Positions 1 to 10,100 of a stretch of DNA of 64,000 nt are shown piece by piece. The notes beneath the pieces are model-generated. The model did not search any database. It had not been told where the DNA came from and saw only the letters and a list, made by a program, of their open reading frames with translations. This DNA comes from Trichoplax sp. H2 (lineage: Eukaryota > Placozoa > Uniplacotomia > Trichoplacea), in assembly GCA_003344405.1 (NCBI GenBank), contig NOWV01000252.1, forward strand, positions 1-64,000. Reading direction: 5' to 3'. The position numbers and the translations under genes are program-made. Within the stretch, counting starts at the first letter, position 1, and the number at the start of each line of letters is the position of its first letter.

Positions 1-299
1 AAACTAATTTCTTAAAGATACTTTACAGTTAGAGGAAAGAATCGTATTAATATAGACTTGGAAGATGGTTTGATCGATTTACAATTATACTACGAAGGTA
101 TCGGCAATAATAGACGTACGAAATATTTTTGATTTGATTTTAACAAAATAAACGTGTCGATAAAATCGCTGAATGCTTGCTATAGCTACGTCTGTCTCAT
201 GCCAAAAATTAACCTGGAAGTCCATTACGTCGCTAATAAATGATTAGCAAACAAGTACACTAGATCTAAAACCACGATGTGAATGACAAAATCACTTAC

Positions 300-472
300 A
301 TTTGATGAGTATCTTTCGGGACTTCCAATATTGAATCTTCTAGCAAACTACAATGAACTGCACCATCTTGGCATTGGCATTTGGCCGGACAACTATAATA
401 TTCATAGCCGTTGCCGAAAGTTAATAACAAGAGCCCTATAAGCACTGTTTGACTATATTCCTTTAGTTTCAT
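300..472 (-). CDS. First exon of an LRR-family secreted or membrane protein (signal peptide + LRRNT), partial
   Basis: Read on the minus strand, an ATG at 472-470 opens a 173-nt exon ending in a consensus GTAAGT donor (294-299). The peptide starts MKLKEYSQTVLIGLLLLTFG, a clear signal peptide. A cysteine cluster of LRRNT type follows (CPAKCQCQ, then VHCS about six residues later), and then LEVPKDTHQ, which resembles the end of an LRR N-terminal cap. The exon ends in phase 2, the phase used by all LRR exons of the large plus-strand receptor at 7.1-33.2 kb. The gene is therefore probably a head-to-head paralogue whose LRR exons lie left of the window. No convincing second exon is visible in 1-293. 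It was not scored as an open reading frame because it is only 57 codons. Whether it ends in a 7TM domain cannot be known from here. Confidence 0.72.
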
Positions 473-1091
473 TTACGAAATTTCTGATTATGGAATACAA
501 TTTATAAAATTTTTGTTTTGAAGTCAGATCTGCTGCTATGGTGATATAAACGATTTTGCTGTGTATTAACTATAGTTATGTATCTTAAATTATGCTTTTG
601 ACTCAACAAACGATAGCAATAGCTTAAATTAATATGTCATAAGGATGAGTTTGGCTATTTATAAATTGGCAAGGCAGAACCTTTTTGATCAATGTTTTGT
701 ATTCACACAATCAATAGCCATAGGAACGACCGGCCAATCAGGACGCAGGTCATAAGTAGGCAAATAAAGTCAAATTTTTAATGATTTCATCTGAAGGATT
801 ACTACGGTTTCTTTGATCCTGGACTCTAAGCTTAACGTAATTGGTGAAATTATTAGCTCAGAACTTATAGAATATTTTATTTGAGTTATAAAAAAATTCA
901 ATAGAAGAAATGGTACATTTATGACTTTGAATTAAGCCAAACAATAAATTAGTGTAAAGTAAGGTACGACTGTTTGCAAACTTGTACAAGTACACCGCCC
1001 GCCATTATAAAATCGATACTCTCCCCTCAATGTTGAAGAGTATTAGCCAATCAAATTGAAATACAGTAAGGAATTTAAAGCTATGCATACC

Positions 1092-1988
1092 TGTCACATA
1101 CCAATATTGACAAAGTATTCTACACACGCCAATGCTTACGAGGAACGCCTCTTACTGACTTAAAGAGGCGAGATGCGCTATATCACCTAATAATTGAGTT
1201 CCAAAGACACAATACTACAGTATAATTTTATAGCGTCACTGATAGTATAGACGAGGTAGTCAGAGATTTACTGCTATTTATTAATGAAGAAATCTTGGCA
1301 ACCAAGATTATAGCCTTGACAATTCAATAGCAATTGACAAACTAGTTGACTAACAAACCGACTACCTAACTAAAAAGTGGTCTTCAGACACCAGCTTTTT
1401 ACAGCATTGTCAGAAACTCTTGGTGTACATAAAGTAAAACTATCCTTCCATAGTTATATCAGGGAATATTTTTCTGGTAAGGGACAAACATGGTCAATAA
1501 ACAACCTATTAAGCAGCAGCAGTAAATTTTCAAAACGCAGCATGAAAGCCATAAATAAAAGTACTGCATTCCGTCATTTAATTGCTAATAATTGCCTAAT
1601 TTAGCTTATGCATTTTAAAAAAATTCAGTAGGGTTAAGATACTTTTATATTATGTGCACCAGGAGTTTCTGACAAGACTATAAAAGGCTAGTGCCTGAAG
1701 ATTTCTTTTTAGTTAGTTAGTCGGTTGGATAGTCAACTAGTTTATCAATTGATATTTAATTGTAAAGACTATAATCTTGGGTGCCAAGATTCCTTCAGTA
1801 ATAAATGATAGTAAATCTCTGACTAACTCGTCTACATCTTCTGTGACGCTATAATTATACCATAGTATTCGGCCGTTGGAACTGAATTATTTGGTGATAT
1901 AGCTAATCTCGCCTCTTTAAGTTAGTAAGTGGCGTTCTCCGCAAGGACTGGCGTGTGTAGACTACTTTGTCACTAGTGGTGTGTGTCA
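1092..1988. mobile_element. Fold-back (long inverted repeat) element, ~0.9 kb
   Basis: The left arm from 1092 and the right arm ending near 1988 are inverted copies of each other. Examples are CTACACACGCCA near 1120 against TGGCGTGTGTAG near 1950, AGAGGCGAGAT against ATCTCGCCTCTT, and ACTAACTAAAAAG against CTTTTTAGTTAGT. Pairing continues inward to about 1448 and 1635, so each arm is about 355 bp around a loop of about 180 nt. The outer ends read TGTCACATACC and, on the other strand, TGACACACACC, which resembles the TGTCACA ends of family A here. The only open frame inside (75 codons, 1377-1604) runs from arm into loop, has no domain and is probably meaningless. This is most likely a non-autonomous DNA transposon of fold-back or MITE type. 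Confidence 0.75.
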
Positions 1989-2638
1989 CTTGGATAGTTT
2001 TAATGATTTCGAAATTAGTTACTACTTAAGCTACTTTTATCGTTGCTATAATCTTAATTTGCGAAGGCTTATTATATGTAGAACAACTGGAATCTGCTTA
2101 ATACACACAAGCACATTTATTGCCTGCTTTTAATTGCCATGATATTATTATAAGCGAAAACGCTGTTTAAATATACAAAAGAAGCTCATAAAAATGAAAA
2201 GGTTTTCACAGATTCTAAAATATTGCTGTATGAACAATGGATTCGTAATCCAATAAAATAATTTTCTTGGTTCCTGATTGAATTGTAAGGTGAACTTACT
2301 ATAGTAGTCGAGCAATTCAAACAAATTATGTGCATGAACGTCCGATTCTGCTCAAGGCAATGTTTAAAATTGACCCAGGTTGCCCATCAGAGGGTTAATA
2401 AAACGTCAATTCACACAAGCAATATTTAATATTACTCAGTAATTAGGACGAGCTTACGCATCGTAACACCAAGATATCTTTACAGAGGCCTATATAAGCA
2501 AAATGATATTTGCTTCGATGCAAGATAGCTTCTAGCCAATGAAATTTCGAACAGTTTACTCAAGTTTATTTATACATTTCTTTAAGCAGTTGTTACATTT
2601 TTGTAATTTGTAATAATATATCCTGACTATTAGTGGAA

Positions 2639-3206
2639 TGTCACAAACTAGCTTTGTGACAAAGATAACGTAAAACAAATCTCTATATTACTATAGTCTC
2701 CGGGATTCAGTATCTCTTAACTATCTAACAAGAATTTAGATGCCTTTGCTTCTAAGTTAAACAACTATAGAATTTTCATTTTATTTAGCTATCTGTCGAG
2801 CTTAAATGTATTTCGGCAGCAGCTATCATGTACAAGTAATAGCAGTTCATGAAATTTACTTCATATTGGATGGCTAAATTAGTACAGAAATTATCCATAA
2901 TCTTAGACATGTACTGAACGATTTTAGATAATTAGATTACAGTATGTCCTTGTACAGAATTATTTGTGGTATCATCAATGATTGGATATCTTCAGGATAT
3001 TCATCATAAGCATTACAAGATATAGCACGATAATCAATTAGCATTACTTACCGTAAATGCACTCTCACTAAAGCAAAGCATAATTTATTGTAACAAAATA
3101 ATAGCTACCGTTGTTCTTACTGCAAGTCATTAATAGTTATCTCCATATATAAACATTAAGCACTAAATTTAGTCATTTACTCTATACAGTCGTTCGCATC
3201 GTGACA
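2639..3206 (-). mobile_element. Family A hairpin-ended non-autonomous transposon, copy 1
   Basis: The left end carries the palindrome GTCACAAA..TTTGTGAC followed by AAGATAACGTAA, shared with the other family A copies. The right end is ATCGTGACA. GGAAT occurs directly outside the left end and again at the right end, consistent with a target-site duplication. Inner blocks such as GATTACAGTATGTCC match family A copies elsewhere in the window. No coding capacity is seen. Confidence 0.6.
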
Positions 3207-4102
3207 AGGAATTCCTAAGGTACTCCGGCTATGCTGCTACGAGAAACACTATAATATTTTAGCTTTATTAATACTAAATTGCACTACGATTGGGACACTT
3301 TGAAACAAGATGGAGATTATAGGATAAGACCGATTTATTTATTTATTATATTGTATCTATCAAGCCATTTACAGTAATCAGTGAGTCCTGCAAATAAGTA
3401 TAACAATATGGCTGAATTGTAAATACATTTTAAAGCTTACAGCTGATAATATCTATAACGCTGACAGAGTTACTTTCGACTTCTGATTTAAGAATTGCTT
3501 CAGCTAAACAATAAACTTATAAGTGATTAGTCTACGATTTCTATAGAACCAGGAGCTGCAACAAAACAAGACTAAAGTATTTTCAACTAAACCACCATTT
3601 TATATGCATTGCAGAGTAGTTAGTCGTCTCTCCACTATGAATCATAAATTATAAAGTAAGCCAAAAGTAGTTCCCAACTAGGATACCAACGATCAATCAT
3701 ACACACCTTATTAGTCAGGAGTCAGTTACGACTTAAAAGGACACGGTTTATTCAAATATTACAGGATATCTATTGACTGGTCATCAATATATAATTAACG
3801 ATGACTAATCAAGTACTTAAAAAGTATTAACTATATTAGCATCTTACATCTTAGTAACATTGACTATAGTGGACGAGTTCACATTATACTGGTTGACACA
3901 ATCCATCCAATACCATCTAAACTAATTTAGATATTATTTACGAGCTATTATATTAAAATCTTAAATTACATTATGATTCATTTTTAAATCTACCAAATAA
4001 AAAGAAATGCTTTATGAGGAGAATGCTAAATACTAACCTTTATTTAAACACATATAAATATACTAGTGCAAACTCCCGCCGCTTTGCTGCACGTAATATA
4101 AC

Positions 4103-4852
4103 TATGTATTCGAATGTAGATTACTGACCATGCTTAGTATGATGCATGGTGGCGCAGCTTTCTATATTTGCTATCAAAAGGCATGTTTAGCTGCTCATAT
4201 TAACAAAAGTTTCTATACTTGAATAATAGGCGATCGGTCGTAGTGCATGTTGCTCTCTGTAATGTGAATAATTTTAAAATAAACTAGTACAAACTCCCGT
4301 CGCGTTGCTGACGGTTTACGATAATGTGCTCATTTAACAGATAGTACTGTACATTACCATTTGTCATAGATCTGTCAGAGGTTCAGTAACTTTATACCGT
4401 GTACTTTTACTTAACGTTAAATACACATCTACAACTTTATACCACGCCACTCAACTCAAATGTTCCCGTTTATATAGGAACCGTCTAATTTGTAAACAAC
4501 AACAGTATTATTATTATACCTAACTTGGAGAAACATCTCGAACTGAGATGTTCCTTACATAGCTTTTCTGTTAGTAAATATTTTGAATCTCTTACCCATA
4601 CTTAATCTTAATCTAAGCCCTTAGGTTGTCTAATTCAACTATTATCAACTAGAACTTGAATCATCTTACTGCTATCCATACCAGCGTAAGCAGGAAACTT
4701 TAACCTATTCTGTAGTTCCTTCTAAAACCCTTCTAATGGTTGTATCCAGCTAGACTAGTGTTGTATACTTATTATCTTTATACAAAGATCTACTGAAGTT
4801 CTAATTTTCTACAGAGTTTAAAATTTGGTGATTGATTTTGATTTTATCACGC
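4103..4852 (-). mobile_element. Family B repeat copy, interrupted by repeat C
   Basis: The left part (CCATGCTTAGTATGATGCATGG, shortened here) and the right part (AAGTTCTAATTTTCTACAGAG, then GATTTTATCAC) match the ends of the family B copy at 16410-16967 in the same orientation. A block related to repeat C lies between them at about 4283-4406. The hydrophobic reading frame found in other B copies is not intact here. Confidence 0.45.
4283..4406 (-). repeat. Repeat C, copy 1 (~120 bp)
   Basis: It contains ACTAGTACAAACTCCCGTCGC, then GACGGTTTACGATAATG, GTGCTCATTTAACAGATAGT and a GTCAGAGGTTCAGTAACTTT block. All recur in inverse orientation at 34175-34323 and 61698-61812. A truncated copy of its left end lies at about 4061-4092. 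It is noncoding, with GTAC-containing ends. Confidence 0.6.
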
Positions 4853-7094
4853 GGCATAGTATAGGCTAAAGTATAGCGAAGTGACATATTTCATGTGGCA
4901 CCGTTGTTTGTAACTGACTCTTTTGACATTATCTTTAATGCGATATTATCGTCGGACAATAAGACTTATTAAAACTCTATATTTTGACAAGTCTTTTCTT
5001 CCGAAATGAATTTAAGTTTTATCTTCATACTTATTCATTTCTCAAATAGGTTAATTTGATATTGATTTGTTCAATGACTATCAAGTATCAGAATAAGGAT
5101 AAGCTTCTTTTACCTATGCTTAATTTTAAAAATAGTGTCACTGGTATTTTCTTTGCTGAAATTGTTCGACTGTTTTCTTATTTGTTTAATGAGTTTATTG
5201 ATTTAGAAAAAATTCAATAAGCAGCAAGTCCTGCAAGTAAAATTATTATAAATGTATTTTTTTACAATAGGTTTAGAAACAGATCTTAGGGTTTGTAGTA
5301 GTATCGAATAATCTTATCAAAGAATTATAGCTGATCATAGCAGAAATTTGAAAAAGCCTTCGAGAAAGTTCTTTGTGCTAGTCTAGTCCACTTAATCAGA
5401 ACTTAAACCTCCACTTTCATTAATTGTCGCACTTTACCAATCTTAGAAAAATCTTTACCATCTTTCAATTTATGAGGTATCGTTAATATCTATCTTTAAT
5501 TATTACATATCAGATGTAATAAAAGTTAATTTCAACTTTTCTGTCAGATAAAAGGCACAAAAGATTGTATTCATAGCTGGATAGTTTGGTAGTTTAGAAT
5601 TTTATAAATAGAAAAGAAATTGAAACATATGCCAAATTAAAGTAAAGTGCTTTATTCCAATCGTATAGTTTTAAAGCACAATTATAGTAAAATTTTGCAT
5701 ATTTCTTTATCAAAATCACAGATAATGCGTATTTTAGATGAAAGTTATTTCTCAGTATCGCATACCGGTAAATTCCAGGGCACTTCGAACTATCGTAGTG
5801 CTATATTTTTGGCGTACAATTATTTACTTTGATGAACTTATGTAATTACATAGACTTCCGTTACTAGTATATGATTCGCCGTATTTATCATATATTATTT
5901 CAATAAGCTTTTAATAGCGCTTCAGCCGATATTTGCTACTGAAGAATTGAGGACAAATTATTTCCCCCTTGAAGCTTGATGACTTGGTATCCATAAACTT
6001 TGACCTGAATCTTTAAGTTATTAAGGACTGTTCCAGTCATGAAAACAACTTAATTATCGATTTATAGTTTATTATACCATTTTATTTTGAACTCCTTAGA
6101 AATATCGTGCACTCCTCAAGGAATCATTACTCTTAGTGATAAAGTTAATCCTTATGATATCACGACGGAATAGTCATGTTTCAAGTATGCTAACTGATTT
6201 AAAATTGCTTATTTGAAATAGATCACAATACGGTAATGGTATTTAATGCAATTCAATCCAGCAATTTAATGCCTCAAATTAGATTACATGTTTTAATTAT
6301 ATAATTATCTTTCATATGGCCCCATATTTCCCTGATTAAAGCTGCTTATATCTTGAGCCCAATATAATTTTCCGCCCGAATACTACTTGGTTGTAAGTTA
6401 AAAGATGTGATACTCTTTGATCTGCTTGGTCAAGTTAACATTAAAGGCAGTCTCATAAATTTAGTTGACAATGAAAATACGATTTCTTACCGTCAAATAG
6501 ATCAAGTCTGCCTACACTATCAAGGTCTCACAATAGTACGTTCGCCTATAAGTAGATTTTAAAATACAATTTCCTCTTGTAAACAATCTAGTTCAAATAA
6601 AATTCAATAACAATTCATACATATATTATTAGTAATTCATCTAGAACTACAGTATGCAATTTACCATAAACCGGATAATATAGCAAGTCTTCCTACTCCA
6701 AGGGCTTACAGTGAAATTCAAAATTTCCATTTCATCAACCAGATAGCAATTTGAACTAACTTCCGATATCTAGAGGGTATCAGGTGAAGTAAAAATTGTA
6801 AGTGTGAAGCTATGCCAATGGTTTACCATCCATACATTATTAAGGAAACAAGAATTAAATCATTTGAATTTCGCGGAAATGTCACCACAAACACGAATCT
6901 AAGTTAACTGTTAGTAAAGTCGGTCTAGTAGCACCGGCTTACCTGCATTGACTACGCTTGGATTTAAAGTTCTTGTCATCGATTACAAAAACTGAGATAA
7001 TCTGAGTTTGTTGCACTAATATTCTCTGTCTAAATACCGGATTACTTAAAACAATACAACAACTTAAACTGACATTAATTATTTTGGGTTCCAG

Positions 7095-7167
7095 ATGCAG
7101 CGCAATTCTGTGTCTAATATTTGCCAATTTGTGATTATCCTTGCCTTTTTTACATTCGTAAAATCAG
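7095..7167 (+). CDS. LGR exon 1: signal peptide
   Basis: The ATG at 7095 begins MQRNSVSNICQFVIILAFF, followed by TFVKS. This is a typical eukaryotic signal peptide with a small-residue cleavage site. The donor GTAAGG follows at 7168 in phase 1. The sequence TTCCAG lies directly before the ATG, so a 5'UTR intron ending there is possible. A second copy of the exon is at 8598-8670 in the duplicated haplotype segment. Confidence 0.72.
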
Positions 7168-10100
7168 GTAAGGTTGCAACAATCGATAAATTTACGCATT
7201 TTAGGACATATAAAATTTCGTTTAACATAGTTGTGGTCTATCATGACCATTAAAGAACTAGCAGATTGTTACAGTTAAACATTGACTCATCATTTAATAA
7301 AAAAATTATACTTTTACTTAGTTTCCATGATTTACCGGTAATTAATAAATGGTAGTAATACCAGCCGACTTTTTGAAAGTCCTACCTAGCTAGATAAAAT
7401 GCATAGCCACTGAAATTATTGCTAATATTTTTAATTTTAGAAGACAACGTAATCTGTTCCGAGTATTGTCAATGTGCTAAAATACGAATTGTTTGTGATG
7501 ATCGTCGAATGACTCAAGTTCCGCATCAAAACGCAAGTGTAAAGGGAATTAGTAGCTTGTAAGGAAATTCATAATTAAAAATTTCCGTAGCAGTTTTCCA
7601 AACTTTCGGAATCAATTAATTAGTTTTTATTAGTAAATAAGCGTTTAATCATGTTAGATTCACTTTTTATTAAAAGTATGGTAAATTTTGTATAGTGAAT
7701 ACGTAAGCACTTCAATTACTGAACAGTAAAACTATCAATTAAAATTTTATGTTTTGCTTCATAAATATTTGTAGAACGATCAAGAATGGAAATATCAAAG
7801 TTCTCAAGTCATACTCATTCAGTAAATTTCCAGATCTCACGAAGCTGTAAGTTGATCATTATAAGAGTATTATAATCGGCAAAATTTTGGACCCAAATAG
7901 CAACTATCACTAATAAGGCTAGCAGAGGCATACGTCATTGCTAATTGTAAATATTTCCAAAGAGCATGAACCTAATTATATGGTATTGCAGTTTTTTACT
8001 TGCTATAATTCAACTAAAATTGATGAATTAAGTAGCTTTTATTACGAGTAAAGTAATTGGGGTATCGTATCTTCTCTTAAATCAGGCGCAAGATCATTAA
8101 TTTTATACAAACAGCAAAAATCGCTACATATAAAAAATAGCAGAATGCTGATATCATAAATTCTACATACCATACTACTCTGACCTAGAATAATTTTTTC
8201 ATAGCAACCATAACGTAGTTGTTATATCTTATCCAGAATGTATTGATAATAATTAGCCGAAGGAGTTTTTTACATGCTTTTGTTAGATAAGTGCATAATT
8301 TGATAATATTATCTAAGAAATAAAAATTATAATTTCTTGTTACGTTGATTCACCATAGATAAGCTGAGTTTTGCAATAAGATTTAGATTCATTTTTTGAT
8401 TAAGAGATTAGTCATATACTTAACTTCCTAACGATAGGATAATTGTCATTATTATGAATCATAGTGTGGTTAGACGCTAAGGAGGACAATTCTGATGTTA
8501 GATTTAATATACTAAATTTTCTTATAGTAGTCTTAATTTTCCANNNNNNNNNNNNNNNNNNNNAACTTAAACTGACATTAATTATTTTGGGTTCCAGATG
8601 CAGCGCAATTCTGTGTCTAATATTTGCCAATTTGTGATTGTCCTTGCCTTTTTTACATTCGTAAAATCAGGTAAGGTTGCAACAATCGATAAATTTACGC
8701 ATTTTAGCACATATAAAATTTCGTTTAACATAGTTGTGGTCTATTATGACCATTAAAGAACCAGCAGATTGTTAAAGTTAAACATTGACTCATCATTTAA
8801 TAAAGAAATTATGCTTTTACTTAGTCTCCATGATTTACCGGTAGTTAATAAAATGGTAGTAATACCAGCCGACTTTTCGAAAGTCCTATCTAGCTAGATA
8901 AAATGCATAGCCACTGAAATCATTGCTAATATTTTTAATTTCAGAGGACAACGTAATCTGTTCCGAGCATTATCAATGTGCTAAAATACGAATTGTTTGT
9001 GATGATCGTCGAATAACTCAAGTTCGGTATCAAAGCACAAGTGTAAAGGGAATTAGTAGCTTGTAAGAAAATTCATAATTAAAAATCTCCGTAGCAGTTT
9101 TCCAAACTTTCGGAATCAATTAATTAGTTTTTATTAGTAAGTAAGCGTTCAATCGTTAGATTCACTTTTTAATAAAAGTATGGTAAATTTTGTATAGTGA
9201 ATACGTAAGCACTTCAATTACTGAACAGTATAACTATCAATTAAAATTCTATGTTTTGCTTCATAAATATTTGTAGAACGATCAAGAATGGAAATATCAA
9301 AGTTCTCAAATCTTACTCATTCAGTAAATTTCCAGATCTCACAAAGCTGTAAGTTGATCATTATAAGAGTATTATAATCGGCAAAATTTTGGACCCAAAT
9401 AGCAACTATCACTAATAAGGCTAGCAGAGACATACGTCATTGCTAATTGTAAATATTTCCAAAGAATATGAACCTAATTATATGGTATTCCAGTTTTTTA
9501 CTTGCTATAATTCAACTAAAGTTGATGAATTAAGTAGCTTTTATTACGAGTAAAGTAATTTGGGTATCGTATCTTCCCTTAAATCAGGCGCAAGATCATT
9601 AATTTTATACAAACAGTAAAAATCGCTACATATAAAAAATAGCAGAATGCTGATATCATAAATTCTACATGCCATACTACTCTGACCTAGAATAATTTTT
9701 TCATAGCAACCGTAACGCAGTTGTTATATCTTATCCAGAATGTATTGATAATAATTAGCGGAAGGAGTTTTTTACATGTTTTTTGTTAGATAAGGGCATA
9801 ATTTGATAATATTATCTAAGAAATAATAATTATAATTTCTTGTTACGTTGATTCACCATAGATAGGCTGAGTTTTGCAATAAGATTTAGATTTATTTTTT
9901 GATTAAGAGACTAGTCATATACTTTGTGATGTTTCGGAAGATTGTGGATTCGTCATGATCACAGTAAATTACCAGAGTTAATTTAGTAGAGGAATAGAGT
10001 TTATTGGAATTATCGCAAAGGAAAGACCGTGTGAGATTACAGCGTGTATAACGACGTGACTAGTCGAATAGCTATAGTAATGTAGCATAGGTAAAGCGTG

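Larger units (their letters stand above)
473..7094. other. Intergenic region between two divergent LRR genes; repeats only
   Basis: No supported coding exon was found in this 6.6-kb AT-rich stretch. It contains a fold-back element (1092-1988), a family A element (2639-3206) and a family B copy interrupted by repeat C (about 4103-4852). The remaining segments are plain AT-rich sequence. Short open frames at 1377-1604 and 5647-5832 have no recognisable domain; the first lies inside the fold-back element. The promoters of both flanking LRR genes must lie here, but no convincing TATA box or initiator can be singled out. Confidence 0.5.
7061..8543. other. Haplotype segment, contig end 1 (receptor exons 1-3 and flanking introns)
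   Basis: This segment ends at a 20-N gap. 7061-8420 aligns at about 97% by eye to 8564-9923, and 8224-8543 aligns base for base in length to 10330-10649. The three pieces therefore represent one locus. Confidence 0.75.

Noticed and set aside
1-293. Second exon of the minus-strand LRR gene
   Set aside because: One weak candidate ends in GTAAAG near position 20, but its frame has a stop and no clear acceptor.
1377-1604. 75-codon open frame
   Set aside because: It runs from one arm into the loop of the fold-back element, has no domain, and its sequence is constrained by the inverted repeat rather than by coding.
6335-6392. Possible short exon before GTAAGT at 6393
   Set aside because: Only 17 codons without LRR or signal-peptide character, and it lies upstream of the receptor's own signal-peptide exon.
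8412-8630. Open frame crossing the first gap
   Set aside because: It includes undetermined bases and is antisense to the duplicated signal-peptide exon.
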